Part shown: piece after piece, positions 21,618 through 33,853 of the stretch
Layout: the number at the start of each line of letters is the position of its first letter
How positions within the stretch are numbered: the stretch's first letter is position 1
From: Sipunculus nudus
Lineage: Eukaryota > Annelida > Sipuncula > Golfingiida > Sipunculidae
NCBI GenBank assembly: GCA_026874595.1
Contig: CM049318.1
Coordinates: 6,982,741-7,046,740, forward strand
Reading direction: 5' to 3'
DNA: 64,000 nucleotides
Translations under genes and position numbers: made by a program
The notes under the pieces: generated by a model
Database searches by the model: none
Told to the model about the DNA's origin: nothing
What the model saw: the letters and a program-made list of their open reading frames with translations, nothing else

Positions 21618-22919
21618 GTAAGTATGAGGTTTACATTTTCAGTGTTGATTTTAAATACGGATGGTTTATTGGTGCTCAGGAAGTGAATTGGTGAGGTGCA
21701 TTAGACCTGAAGATAATGTTAACGTTTACAGTGCGTGTTGTTTTGAAGCCTTCGTCTAACGATGTTTATATGGCACACGTAGGCCTGTAGTACCAGGAGA
21801 AGTCCTATCTATGTAGTGCTACAAGTACCTGCTCGTCTCCGGTCCGGACATTGTAGTCTGAGGCTGCTTTCTTGTATATTCAAAGGGCTAAAAAAAACCT
21901 CCTTATATATGTCTGTCACATGACTGTTTTACTAAACAGTTATATCAATGGGTCAATTATTTTTATTATCAATCATTATCATGTTTGTGTTAGAATACAT
22001 TTAGTCTATAAACAAAAATAGCCTCGGGGAGCAGGGTTTAAATACGTTTAGTTTCTGGGAAGTAAATTCGTCCAGGGGAAATATTGTTTCTGGGAAGTAT
22101 GAGATCAACGTGTATCGTGGTCAAAGTTGATAATAATGCCACCAGGCGACGCCACTGGTTGATCTAGAGCACTGAACGCGGCTATTGCAATCTCTTGCAC
22201 ACAGTGGGGGTCATATGTTCATGATGAATGTAAATTTGAAAGCTCAGCACCAGTAATATGTAAGATGAACATCCTGAAGTGTGAGGGATTATCGTATAGA
22301 ATAAAAAATGGTGTGAGACCCTATCCTCCTACGTCACTTAAGTACTAGTTTGTGGTATTGCATGTGAAAATAAAAAAAATAAACATTGTTTACTTTTATG
22401 AATGTTAGCTCCTCAGGTTTAATGTTTTTGTGGTATTTTCATGAATACTAACACACTTTTCAAAATATGTTTTTCGTAAACAATGGAAATATTCATGGTT
22501 AATTTAATACGTATGATTTTCCCCACAACAAAGGTAAGTAGTTGAGTGTTATCGATTGCACGATTTCACTTGGTTTGCATTACTTGGTTAGAGGTAGAAC
22601 AGTCTGTCCCACCATTGCCTCTATACCCACGGTGTGTTTAAAGCAGACGATACCATAAAAACTTGTAATATATAAATTATTCTGGTTGAAATGAAGATTT
22701 TACTACGGTTAATTATTAAATTAGATAACAACAGAAGAATACTACAGGACTAAGAAAGGACATTTTCAACCATTTTTTCGGCATACGATACATCCCCTCG
22801 CAAATGACCTCCCCGTAGGTGGACATAATGTATTGATACATTGTACAATGAATGTTGATGTTTATAAATAGTCGTTATTATTTTTGTCTAACAAAATCAA
22901 CTTTATTCACTGCAGAGAA

Positions 22920-24746
22920 ATGGCCGCGGCGGGTGAGTCGAGCCCCTTCATCTGTACCATTTGCTACAACAGCAAAGACAAACGACAACCCAGGGTTCTG
23001 CCCTGTCAGCATTCCTTCTGCAGTGAATGCCTGATACGGTGGCACGAACAACGTCAGCGTGAAAGGCAATGCGGCAGGAATGAGGTGGAGTGCCCCATCT
23101 GTCGGACAAAGGCAAAACTACCAACAGGAGGTGTATCAAAATTACCGATGGATATAAATATTCAGAAGTTTGCTGATTACATCACTGAAGAAGAAAATAT
23201 CATGTTGTGCAAGTTTTGTAAGAGTAAAAAAGCAATTATGTCATGTGTAACTTGTGCGTCTTTGCTTTGCGCTGCATGTGGCGACAAACACACGGATGTC
23301 CCGTTGTTCTCCACGCATACAGTAACAAGGGGCGTGTGTGAGTTACACGGGACAGCTATACAATATGTATGTGTCACGTGTTCCGCCGGGATTTGTGTAC
23401 GCTGTATCCATTCTGACGTGCACAAGAAACATGACATCAAAGATTATTTGCCTGGTCTTCATGAACTAAAGGGTCAGATAAAAGTTAATACTACAACATT
23501 AAAGGAACTTATCCAGACTTCCAAGATGGAGTTGGCACAGAAAGAAAAGGGGTTCATGGATATTGTTTGTGAAAACGGCATTGACAGGAAAATAAAACAA
23601 ATGACGAGAGAGTTTAATAGAATTACAAAAGCTGTGAAAGATCACGCCATGTCACACAGAGCCGCAGCGGAAGATATAGTAAAGACAGAGCAGAGAACAG
23701 AGAGGGCAGCAGCAGCCATAGCCTGCGCAGATCAAATCCTCCAAAACGAAGAAACTGAAATGTTAGAAAAAATGAAGTCCGCTGAAATGCCATGTGAATC
23801 ATTATGTGATTCATTGAGAAGCTCTGTGGATTCCGTGCCATATCCTGAATGTTTGGCTTTAGAAAACTGCAGAATCGACAATGCAGAAAAGGTACTCGAG
23901 GCTTTGCAAGGCTGTAAACTTGTGTGTACTTTACCATGTACTAACACTCGGCCGCCATCGAAAGCGACTCCTGTGGAAATATTAGATATACAGTGTGGGG
24001 AGGGATGTGATATAGAGAACCCCTGGCGGCTTTGTGGAACACTAGAGGGTGACGTCATCGTCTGTAATTCTAAAGGCGGACCAGTTTACAAAGTTGACAA
24101 GAATGGTACAAAAACACGGCTACATGCGGATGGCAGAGCAGCGTATGTACACGATGGCGATGTTTACGTCATCAGTACAAAACGTGGTGACGTCACACAG
24201 ATCAGACAGGAAGGAGGTACCATAAATCACAAAATAAAAAATGTTATAGCAAATCCACAGGGGATAGCGGTGTCTGGTGATAGCGTCTTTATTCTTTCTC
24301 AAAGGTCCATATTCAGACAATCCCTCTCTGTTTCAGACTCCTCGGAAATATTGAATATTCCAGGTTACACATCGTTAAGTCATTTCCTTCAGGTACGTCA
24401 CGGCGGGATGACTAAATTAGTCATTTCCGACAGTCAGAAACATGAGGTGATCATCTGTGATAAAGATGGTACTGTACTGACTAAATTAGGAGGCGATGGG
24501 AAGCCAGACGGTTTACTCAACCGTCCAGCAGGAATCGGCAGGATGAGTAACGGGCACCTGTTGGTGGCGGACCGGCTCAACCATAGAATCGTAGAATACA
24601 AGATGGACGGCAGCTTTGTCAGAAACCTTCTTACAGGGAAACAAGGGCTCCGGTACCCGGCAGACATCGTTTGCAAATATCCTTATCTGTGGATAGCTGA
24701 AAATTGTGGTCAAAGCAGTTTAAAGTTATTTAAATTTTGTGACTAA
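22920..24746 (+). CDS. TRIM-like RING/B-box/coiled-coil/NHL protein, intact copy 3 (presumed E3 ubiquitin ligase)
   Basis: A 608-residue intronless coding exon. The acceptor TTCACTGCAG ends at 22915, so the ATG at 22920 is the natural start; the frame extends further upstream only through intron. Domains: C3HC4 RING with C12, C15, C29, H31, C34, C37, C58, C61; B-box 1 at about 97-133 (CKFC, CVTC, CAAC); B-box 2 at about 140-171 (CELH, CVTC, CVRC, H168, H171); coiled coil at about 175-290; NHL-type beta-propeller from about 335 to the end, with GHLLVADRLNHRIVEYKMDG as a clear repeat. This is the order of TRIM2/3/32/71-like E3 ligases, where the RING recruits E2 and the propeller binds substrate or RNA. 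The subfamily and target are unknown; many invertebrates have expanded such genes. It is the only copy of the local family with the full domain set. Confidence 0.92.
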   Translation: MAAAGESSPFICTICYNSKDKRQPRVLPCQHSFCSECLIRWHEQRQRERQCGRNEVECPICRTKAKLPTGGVSKLPMDINIQKFADYITEEENIMLCKFCKSKKAIMSCVTCASLLCAACGDKHTDVPLFSTHTVTRGVCELHGTAIQYVCVTCSAGICVRCIHSDVHKKHDIKDYLPGLHELKGQIKVNTTTLKELIQTSKMELAQKEKGFMDIVCENGIDRKIKQMTREFNRITKAVKDHAMSHRAAAEDIVKTEQRTERAAAAIACADQILQNEETEMLEKMKSAEMPCESLCDSLRSSVDSVPYPECLALENCRIDNAEKVLEALQGCKLVCTLPCTNTRPPSKATPVEILDIQCGEGCDIENPWRLCGTLEGDVIVCNSKGGPVYKVDKNGTKTRLHADGRAAYVHDGDVYVISTKRGDVTQIRQEGGTINHKIKNVIANPQGIAVSGDSVFILSQRSIFRQSLSVSDSSEILNIPGYTSLSHFLQVRHGGMTKLVISDSQKHEVIICDKDGTVLTKLGGDGKPDGLLNRPAGIGRMSNGHLLVADRLNHRIVEYKMDGSFVRNLLTGKQGLRYPADIVCKYPYLWIAENCGQSSLKLFKFCD

Positions 24747-24907
24747 AGTATTATTGGTAAAACATATTGTTAGCATGATAACTGGTACATAATAGTTTTG
24801 GTTTATTATCCCTCATTTTTGCATGAATATTTGTTAGTTATGATTTTTTTTCTTATACTTTTGATGTGTAAATGATTTCTGCATTCCTTTTTTATTTTTT
24901 TTATTCA

Positions 24908-24913
24908 AATAAA
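24908..24913 (+). terminator. polyadenylation signal of TRIM-like copy 3
   Basis: AATAAA about 160 bases after the stop, followed by AT-rich sequence. It is plausible as the 3' end signal. Confidence 0.5.
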
Positions 24914-26254
24914 AATTTATGTGCTTTGGCTTCTTCCAGGAACTTTTATTTGATAAAAAATATCTTCTGATACTTGGACGATGGTTTAACATGTATTTGT
25001 TTTATTTAGACCAATGTATTGTATTTAACCGAACATGTTTTATCTGACTGTAAGAACAATATATATCTAGACCTTTCATATAAATTACTGTGAATAGTAT
25101 ACAAGATATGTTTTTTTATTTGTCAAAATGTTTGTGATTCAAGGAATTCAATGCACATTCTGTAAAGGTAACGGTGAAATATATACCAAATACCCTTTAT
25201 ATAGGAATACATTTTTTATTTTGGCTTGAAAAGCCATTTTGCATCGTTTAAAATTAGTGGATGACTTTTATGTTTTCCAGAATTTCATACTGTCCATTCT
25301 ATTATACATCATTGTATTTCATACTATTATTTACATCATACTAATATACATATTACTCCATTATTTTTCCAAGATGAGATTGATTTCATTTGGATGGCAC
25401 AGTAAGGTCAGATGATACCAAAAGGCAAACTTATAGTACTTCTAGATTGCATTATAAGAAAGATATAATGAAATGGATACGTAAAAAAAATAATATAATA
25501 TATGTATATAGGTTGAAATGTTTATGTTTATAATTATAAGATTTATAAGAATAATTTTAAGAAATTTATTAGAAGTATACAAAATAAATATGAATGTTCC
25601 TTTGTTGAAATTAGAATTTGCCAGTCATTAGCTAACAATAGAAGTTTTTAAGTTGGGTATTATAATTTATTATTTTTGGATATCAATTATAACAACTGAT
25701 TTTTTTAAATGTTTGAAACAGTGCATTTCGGATAATGGGTTTTCTGAGGATATTTTGGGAAACAGTAGATACTAAATGTTATTTTACAAGCAAATGAGCG
25801 TTTATATATGATTAGTATATAGTATAATATTATGTCAGTTCTAAATTTAATATACCAGCTCTAGACAATACACCATATTTGTTTTGATTTTTTGTCAAGA
25901 ACTGAGAGCTACTGATGTATCACAATTGTAATTCTTGGAACTATAGAACCAAACACTTGTTCCTGATAAAACTATCCTGTGTGAATAAAACATATTTCAA
26001 TGAACTCTTGTGGTGAGTTGAGTGTTTAGGTAAGCACAGATTCAAGTCATTCCTAGTTGCGTCAAAATTCCCAGCTGCGTCAAAATATCTGACAATCTGT
26101 AAAATAATATTGTATTCAAATATCCTTAATGCAATTATTATTATACTACGACTATCGAATATAATAAATGAAGCCTCCCAATTCAGGAAACATTTGTATA
26201 TATAAATTTCACGAAAGCTGAATGTGACTAACGGGATTTTCTGTTAACCGATAT
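24914..26254. other. intergenic, no gene seen
   Basis: Very AT-rich. No exon or relic recognised. Confidence 0.55.
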
Positions 26255-26800
26255 GACACCAAGTGGGCTTGAAAGGTTTCGAAGAACCCCTGACTTTTAT
26301 GTGGAACACCTGATGGTGATGTTATTTCTTATCATGAGGAATGCGGTATTGTGCGCTACACAGTTCGATACAGAGACACGGCTACATGATGATGTAAAGC
26401 TGCTTCCATACTCGATGGTTGTGTTGTTTCAGTACAGACGGAGACACTATGGCGCCGATAATCAGGATGGTTCTTCCGTCAATATATACCACAGTGTCCG
26501 AATGGTTCCTACTGTGCGGATTGTGACATGTTCATTATACGGTATGATTCGGATACAAGAGAACCGTTAAATATTCATGGCAGTCATAATTTGGTAATTT
26601 ACTCTCTAATCTGTTGGATGATTAAATTATTAATTTCTTGACCGGTTTACATCACAGGTCGACATGAATGGGGAAAGGACACCTGCCTGTGGCGGGCAAT
26701 AACAAAGACAGAATAATTAGAATATGACCTGAACGGCACGTATGTCAAAAATGATAAACCTGGATTAAAAAAAAAACTACGGTACGATAACACAAAATCT
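26255..26800 (+). pseudogene. decayed NHL region of a fourth TRIM-like copy
   Basis: Nucleotide and protein similarity to the NHL region of copies 1-3 survives across stops and shifts. At about 26285 GAACCCCTG precedes TGTGGAACACCTGATGGTGA, parallel to the NPWRLCGTPEGDVI block, with the Trp codon changed to TGA. Two more stops occur near 26388-26393, and an AASILDGCVV segment parallels AAYVHDGDVY. At about 26678 GHLPVAGNNKDRII, then after a frameshift EYDLNGTYVKN, parallels the last NHL repeat. The RING, B-boxes and coiled coil are missing. It is clearly non-functional. Confidence 0.75.
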
Positions 26801-27304
26801 TCTGGAAACGGTAAGGTTATCATCATAAATGTGTATTTGTAAACAAAGAAATTAAGCCGTTTCGTTTAATTACAATGTTGCATGAAGAATATATAAAACC
26901 CGGCTTGGAAAAGTGGTTGCATTTTTTTATGTCAGCAGATCTGATCCATGAACACTTAAGATATGGCATTAATTAATGAGGAATGGGATAAGGAAAAACT
27001 GTATGAAAACGTTACTTTTACCTGACACAACTTTTACTAACTTTTACCTATCCTGAAAGCGTCGGTAAATTGGCTGAAGTTAGTGGTCTGGGTTTTAGTC
27101 TACAGACAAGAAGGTTTCTTAGCAACTGCTTTCAGATTTTTTGTCTTCAATAGCCCTGTTGTTATTCAACTGTCAATGTTTTATAATCTACGATGAAAGG
27201 AATATTGCTGATTTTCCAAAATGGTTGCTTTGTTCTACTGTAAATTAAAAAAAAAGGATACATTGTTTTCCAATCAGTAAATCAATCTCTTTGAATAACA
27301 GCTT

Positions 27305-27306
<2 letters not shown>

Positions 27307-27359
<53 letters not shown>
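27307..27359. repeat. (AT)n microsatellite
   Basis: About 26 AT units. Confidence 0.9.
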
Positions 27360-27366
<7 letters not shown>

Positions 27367-27849
27367 ATAAACCAAGATACCAGTGGTAATTGTGGTATTT
27401 TATATGTATAAGCTAAATATTTTTACAGACCCCGTCCCTGGATCACTGATCATTCAACAATTTTTAGATCATCTGAGCTATTGTGATGATTTTTAGTCCG
27501 CCCGTCCGTTAACAAGGCACGTTTTGAAACCTTTGGAACGAACGGACCAACTTAAAATTAAGGAAACCCCTCATTGTTTCTGTATATTATTTAGTTTATC
27601 CGAAAAATAAAACTACACCTCGTAAGCCTAACGTGAGCGGTTATGCCCATACAATATAATAAAAATGAAATATTCACATGGAATTATTGCTATTAACTAT
27701 TGAGACATGTTAAACACAAATATCTTGCAAAAGCTAACATATCATACAGATAGTCAGTCAGTACCTTCTCGTACGGAAGAGCAAATTTAGGGATTCTTAC
27801 TAATTGTAGAAAATATCTTTGTGAAACTCTGAACTTTAAACTTTATTTT

Positions 27850-27985
27850 ACATGGATTGTACAACTTGTTATAATAACTAATACAAGGCACTCTCCATGG
27901 CTTGTGTGCGTTCGGTAGTCGGTAGGGATGGACGAAACCGAAAAAAAAAACACCGACCTTGGACGGGCCATTATAACCCACTCTC
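27850..27985 (-). mobile_element. SINE body fragment
   Basis: Shares ATGG...TTGTACAAC...GTTATAATAACTAATA and the following CTCCATGGCT...GGTCGG...CTTGGAC...GGCCA...CACTCTCATA text with the SINE at 56330-56560. The tRNA-like head is missing and a poly-A tract (27940-27949) has been inserted or expanded. Truncated copy. Confidence 0.6.
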
Positions 27986-30900
27986 ATAACTATATATGAT
28001 CATATTTAGGATAAAAGAAAGCAGTAGGTCAGAACTGATTATGTTGTTATGTGAGGGGTCCATGATTTAAAAACATCAGGAATCACATAGGTTGTGTTTG
28101 CGTGATAAATAATGTGGTTATTGTTCAGGAGTTCAACCTGACAAGAGATTTGATAACAAGGAACGGGTCAATCTAAAAGAGTGTTTTTTTTTTTTAATTT
28201 GATTTATGTCACCTGATTCAGGTTCTGGAAAGCGACAAAATTATCCATTGGCCTTGCCGCTCAGCTGGCAGCATGGCCGTGGCATTACGGGCGAACAGTC
28301 ACAACTTTTAGTCATATTTGTGAACAACCAGTTTGTCAATTTTGTTAAAACATTTTGGTATGAGAGAAATGTATGTCTGATTAATAAAAATAAAATAATT
28401 GATGAAATAGAGAGTGTAAGGTGTGTTGAGCTATTTAATGCAAACGCCTTGACTGACACTTTTCAAAATAGCCATTAAATAAATTTTGATGAAAAAATTC
28501 CAAAAGGTATGACTGCTTTTGTAATACTCTGACACGACTTCCAGCCTCATAATAAGCATACCAAGCACACCAATGCCTCCAAGACATTGTTGCAGTTTTT
28601 CGGTGATATGGTAAGATGCATGTTGAGTGTTATAGACATGGGGATGCTTGGTAATACCCCTTCAATAAACTCATGTTTTATAGGCTTGTGAGCGCACTTG
28701 TCATAACCGAAATAAGGGCTTCCAAAATTTCACGTCATAATGTGGAATCCATGCGTTTATCGGATGCGTTCATCGCAAAAATCAAGCAGTGTTCAATATC
28801 CGTTGAACGCAGCTGATAATCGTTGCCGAATGTATGTACCATGTTCAACTGAATATTTTTTAGATGGATGGAAGAACGGATGCGTTAATGGAATGCGATA
28901 AACGTTTCTATGTGTCACCAGCTTTAGATTCATTTTTTTTCTTTTTCTTTTTCTTTCATCTGTCTGTGTTTGCGCTAGATTTCCAATATGAATGATTTTT
29001 TACATGATGATGGTGATTATACCTATTATGTGATCATTCATGTGTGTTTTTTTCTGGGTATTTTTCTCTATTTACTGGTTCTTTTGTACACAGAAGCCCA
29101 ACTGAAAAAAAATTCTCCTTTATTTTTTATCAAACTTCTTTACCAGGAAGCGTTTTACAATTCCTAGCCATAAAAGTGTAGATCAATACATCTTGATAAT
29201 TTAATTGAATTCATCCATAACTTTCAAGCTATTTTGTACAGAGACAAAAAGAACTGACAGACAAGCAAACAGACAAACAGTGGTGGGCATATGCATTTTG
29301 GCCAACCTCATACCGGCAGCAATGAAAGAAAGCGTTTGGGAATTCACCTTAACAAGTATATTAAATTACCACTGCGTGTAATCAGTACAAACAGTCGGTT
29401 CACCTTAGGGCACATGGATGAACTTAAAATCTGCTTCATGTTATCTGCTTCATGTAAGGGAAGCAGGATACATTCTGGCTGTCTGTTCGTATATCTGATA
29501 TGGCCAAATTACAATGATAAGAAAACCACTGCCAAAGCTCTGTTAAAATGTCAAAAACCATCTGATTATATGAGTAACGCCTGACTCGACCCAACAGATT
29601 GCAACACTTTGTAACCACAGATTTTAGATATATTGTCTGGTGACTATATATGAGTCATATGCGTATATGCCCTGGGCTTGACAAATATTTTTTAGAGTGT
29701 TCGCGCAAGGCATTCTGGGGACGAAGATAGACCGAACTTCCCAAAACGTGCCTACTTACTTCCCTCCACGCCGAACGTACGCCATATCCAGGAAGTGATT
29801 TTCACAGAGCATGCGTGCATGGTCACAGGTCCGGTGCAACTTGGGGGAAAGTTTGATCTTGCTTGTAAGTTTAAGATTATGTTTTCAATTATGAACATAT
29901 TTTGACAGTGTTCACCCAATGGGGCGAATACTTTGCAAATGTAATTGAATACGAATACAGGTAAAAATGAAAGTATTTGAATACGTTTGCGAATACTTTC
30001 AAAATGTATTCATGAATGCATTCATGAACAAATTGTATAATGTAATTTTATTAATCATTTATTTCAATTATATTATTATAAAAAAACCTTTAGAGATGAT
30101 ATTGATATAATTGTTATTTAAAACTATATTTGGCACAATAATTGTAATTATTAATAAATAATTAAACTCTAATATTCTTGGGTAGAGATAACCTGTAATT
30201 ATTGATAAACAGTTCACACGTTTGTAATAAGCATGATAATTAGCATGACTTATAGTTGACATTTTTTTTCTCAAATACTTCTTCTGCAATATAGATAATG
30301 TTATTGGGTTACACAAAGCACACTCATATGCAAAGCTACTCTATGACAACTCTGCTTAAAAGCATTTCATATATATGCACTTCCACTGAAAGGAAGAATT
30401 AATTGGCCGGAACATACTCATACTGATCTGATTACAATTTACATCAGTGTACATCTGCTAATTAAATGACACTGAGAGACTCACGGTAACAAAAAGAGGC
30501 TGATGATCTGGGGAAGGCTGATATCAGAATGGCCTCCAGCACACGGAGGTACACAGAGATAGTAATCAAAATAGCAAGGCTCAGTCAGTCGCTGATATAT
30601 CTGAACAGTCTCCACTGTTTCCCGTATCGCTAGACAAGGCCTTGGATAACTGGTCAGAGTATTCTTTGTCTAGCCAAAATACTAATTTAACAAATTATTC
30701 ACTCCTGATACAACAAGCACTATAGGCTTATTAGTTATTATTCACTTTCTACATGACATCAGTTAGCACATTTTAACTTGTAATTTATCCTTTATTTCCT
30801 TAATATTAAACTTGCCTTTCAAGTATGAAAAATACTTTTCTGTAGATTTTGTATAAGTAATTGAACATTTATTAATTATTTTTCAAAAATCTATCCAATA

Positions 30901-31788
30901 CTTTGTGAAATTTAGGTGATTCGTAATGGTAACTTTTATAATTACTTTCAATGCTGTTGGTCCTAATCCTGGTTAATAGGCCTGTAAGGTGATGCTATTT
31001 TTGTTACAAGTTAGCCACCTAATTAGTGCAAATATCTGTTCCAAATGGTTTTACCTATAGGCCACAGATTGGCCAAGGTGATACCTGATCTCTATATGGC
31101 CTATATCGAGTTCTGGTTAGTGAGATGAGACTGTCGACTGGATTACATCGCTGCAACTAGTTTCACTGATTTTTTATATACAACAGACATCAAGATTGCA
31201 CATATATGCATAATTCTGTTTTTTCCCTTTCAAAAAATGTTTGTAAGATAAATAAATAACAGGGAATATTGCTAATTGTTATAGATATCAGTTTCATGTC
31301 GATTGTAGTGTCACTGGATTGGAAATGAACGAATAGTTTAGAACGGAGCATCCTCATTGGGCATGGGCTTGGGAAGGAGTTGTTACTCCATCCGCATAAA
31401 CTCCTTGGTACTAGAAAAGGAATCATATGCCCTTTGCATTTTGATCATCATATCGAAAACATGTCAGGCAAGTATTCCTGCAACCCGGCAAAGAGTTAAT
31501 ATGATCATGTTTAATAGTTCCTGAGGAAAGTAAGAAATGGATACAACATTTGACCGCAGTTCTTTAAAAATTAATACCAAAGCACCAATATCCAAAGAAA
31601 CCCTCGCTCGGAATTTGCCTTGTCAACCCAGCGTCTTGACTCATTGGTCACTTATCAACGGGAGCTACAGCGATCGCTTTCGTCGGTCCTCCGTCCGTCA
31701 GGTGTTCACACTGGAATGATTACAATCTATAAAATATTTTCAGATTGGTTTTTGGTTGATATCGCATTAGCTATCTCAGGTGGCAATT

Positions 31789-31790
<2 letters not shown>

Positions 31791-31859
<69 letters not shown>
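31791..31859. repeat. (AT)n microsatellite
   Basis: About 34 AT units, among the longest in the window. It ends directly at a TTTGCAG that could be the acceptor of the exon holding the ATG at 31948. Confidence 0.9.
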
Positions 31860-31862
<3 letters not shown>

Positions 31863-31947
31863 CAGGATTGCAATATATGTCAGAGTCGTCGACGGCAAGA
31901 AGCTGGTGATTTCTACATCTAACTGCACGTGAAACACCAAACGCAAA

Positions 31948-31967
31948 ATGGATGAATTTAAGTATAG
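31948..31967 (+). CDS. first coding exon (20 nt) of an unknown 199-residue protein
   Basis: ATG in good context (GCAAAATGG) opens MDEFKY plus two bases of the next codon, and the exon ends at a consensus donor (TATAG|GTATGT, GT at 31968-31969). Phase 2 matches the exon at 33274 exactly; the split codon becomes AGT (Ser). An acceptor-like TTTGCAG ends at 31865, so the 5' UTR may itself be spliced. The intron to the next coding exon is 1,306 bp. The join is an inference from phase and splice signals. Confidence 0.6.
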
Positions 31968-33273
31968 GTATGTTGAAATGTTACTTAAGTGCGACTAATT
32001 ATGTTTTCCCTCAATTAATTGGTTTGCTGGTCTGTTAGCAACATAACTCATACATGTTTTAACGGATTTTAATGAAAACCTGTAAATAAAAATCTTTATA
32101 ACATTTTTTGTTTACTTTAGAGGATTTATACCATTGCGACATAGGATATTTCTTTATCCCAGACGGAGGACAAAGCCCGATCATTTGTACTTGGACCATC
32201 TGAGCTGACCTGTGATCTTACCGTGTATAGAGTTGGTGAACGTGACCTACATTTAAGTGTAACATTTAAAGTTTGATCGGGATCTTGGTGGAGGTTCTGA
32301 TCTCTAAGACACATTGTGTACATAAATTGTACATGATAGCACAAACTTTGAAAGGACATAAGATAAAGGTCAGCTTATATTGCTTGTAAAGGTATAACCT
32401 TTGAAAAATGAGGTAACAATGTATACCAATATTTAGTGGAACTATCTAATGCGTAAAATAATTACACTTCTGACAATTTCTTTAAACTATAAGAGGTAAT
32501 TTTAAAATTTAAAACTGACAAGAAGATAGAGAATATTTGCCAGATTATTACTAAAATTGGGAAAATAATGAATATATATGTAAGCACTATGTTAATCTTT
32601 CTCGGCTCAATAGTTTTGTATAAAATGTCTGGAGACCTCGTTCTGTGTTTGACCAAGACGGCTGGCGGAATTTTAAATCATTGATTTTAGCCAAATAGTG
32701 ACAAAAAGAACAATGGGCATATCGGGAAGTGAATAAAAAATCTTCATAAACATAACATATGGTTACTTACATAGGGTTACGTTTTAGAAAACTCTTAATG
32801 AATTTAATATTGTTTACATTAACTAGCGCTGTACCCATAATATCGTCATGCCACCTGTGACCGTTAGGCTTTAGTGTGTACGCAAAATGGCAGTCCCCAT
32901 GAGAGTTCCGAAATTTTTAGAGAAATAAACCTACAAGGGATAAGGGTGGAGGCGACACGAAATATGCCCAGGACAGTGAACCCGCATCGTCAATGTTTAG
33001 AGCGCAATTACGCTTCTGCTGCACCACGCCAAGATCCTCAAATTATCTTAGGATGCACATTAACTCAAACATTTATTCACACTTTTACAGGATGTCCCTC
33101 CTGTTCCTACTGGTTTTTTTTCACCTGGCACAATAAAAATTGACTATTCTAAATATTGATTTCCCTTTACAAACTTTTTACTGAGACATATAAATATAAA
33201 CTTATTAAAACATATCGAACGCCTAGTTATTTCATTTTAGTAACGATACTCCATCACATCTATTTTATTTCAG

Positions 33274-33853
33274 TTTGGATGACATACTGGAAAAAATCCG
33301 TCAAGGCAACACGTTTGAATGGGGTGTCTTCAAACAGAAAGAATTACTTAGTTTAAAACATACAGGCATATTCATTGTTCTTGATGGGGCAAAGACCGTT
33401 ACAATAAACATAAGACCTCTAGTGCAGGGTAAGGCTAAGACAGAGTGTCTTACTGGATGCCCCGCCAAAATATCGATTGAAGACTTTCCGACAGGTAAAG
33501 TTGAGCGCTGCGGTATCATACAAACAATAAATCTTAAAATCCCATCTAACAAAGATCTAGCAAGCAAAATTGTCAGGGCCTGGGCGGAAGTTGAGAAAAA
33601 TTATACTTTTTTGGATGAAAACTGTCGGAAAGACGCACTCAGGTGTATAGAAGTAGCAGAAGACATAACACATGAGTTCAATAAAAGTGACACAGTGGAT
33701 GAAACTGTACTTGATGAGTGCAGGGAAATGTTACTGACCACAAGATACCATGATAAAATTTTGACTGGGGTACCTTTTGGGCCTACAGGAGCTGCAATTG
33801 GGGCTGCAGTCGGACAGGCAGAATATTACCTGGAGAAAAAAAAAGCAAATTGA
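33274..33853 (+). CDS. main coding exon of an unknown 199-residue protein
   Basis: The acceptor is a clean pyrimidine tract ending in TTATTTCAG at 33273. One base completes the split Ser codon, then 192 codons run from LDDILEKIRQGNTFEWG to the TGA at 33851-33853. There is no signal peptide and no transmembrane helix. The N-terminal half looks beta-rich (GIFIVLDGAKTVTINI), the middle is charged and helical (KDLASKIVRAWAEVEKNY, RCIEVAEDITHEF), and the C-terminus has a small hydrophobic Gly/Ala segment (FGPTGAAIGAAVGQAEYY) reminiscent of a glycine zipper. Six cysteines are scattered, not paired in a zinc pattern. I do not recognise the family and assign no function. Codon usage and absence of low complexity argue that it is a real gene. 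Confidence 0.7.

Larger units (their letters stand above)
26801..31780. other. intergenic, no gene seen
   Basis: AT-rich. Holds an (AT)n array, a body copy of the 56-kb SINE (both listed separately), and scattered repeat words such as GTCCGCCCGTCCGTT (27497-27520) and GCGATCGCTTT (about 31670). A good donor (GCTT|GTAAGT, GT at 29865-29866) could end a non-coding first exon of the 31.9-kb gene, but nothing proves it. Confidence 0.4.

Noticed and set aside
31620-31922. Frames reading as YIYIYIY tracts here and at many other places
   Set aside because: Translation of (AT)n microsatellites, not protein genes.
32874-33143. Open frame inside the intron of the 199-residue gene
   Set aside because: Composition is irregular, no domain is seen, and it lies wholly between two well-supported splice sites.
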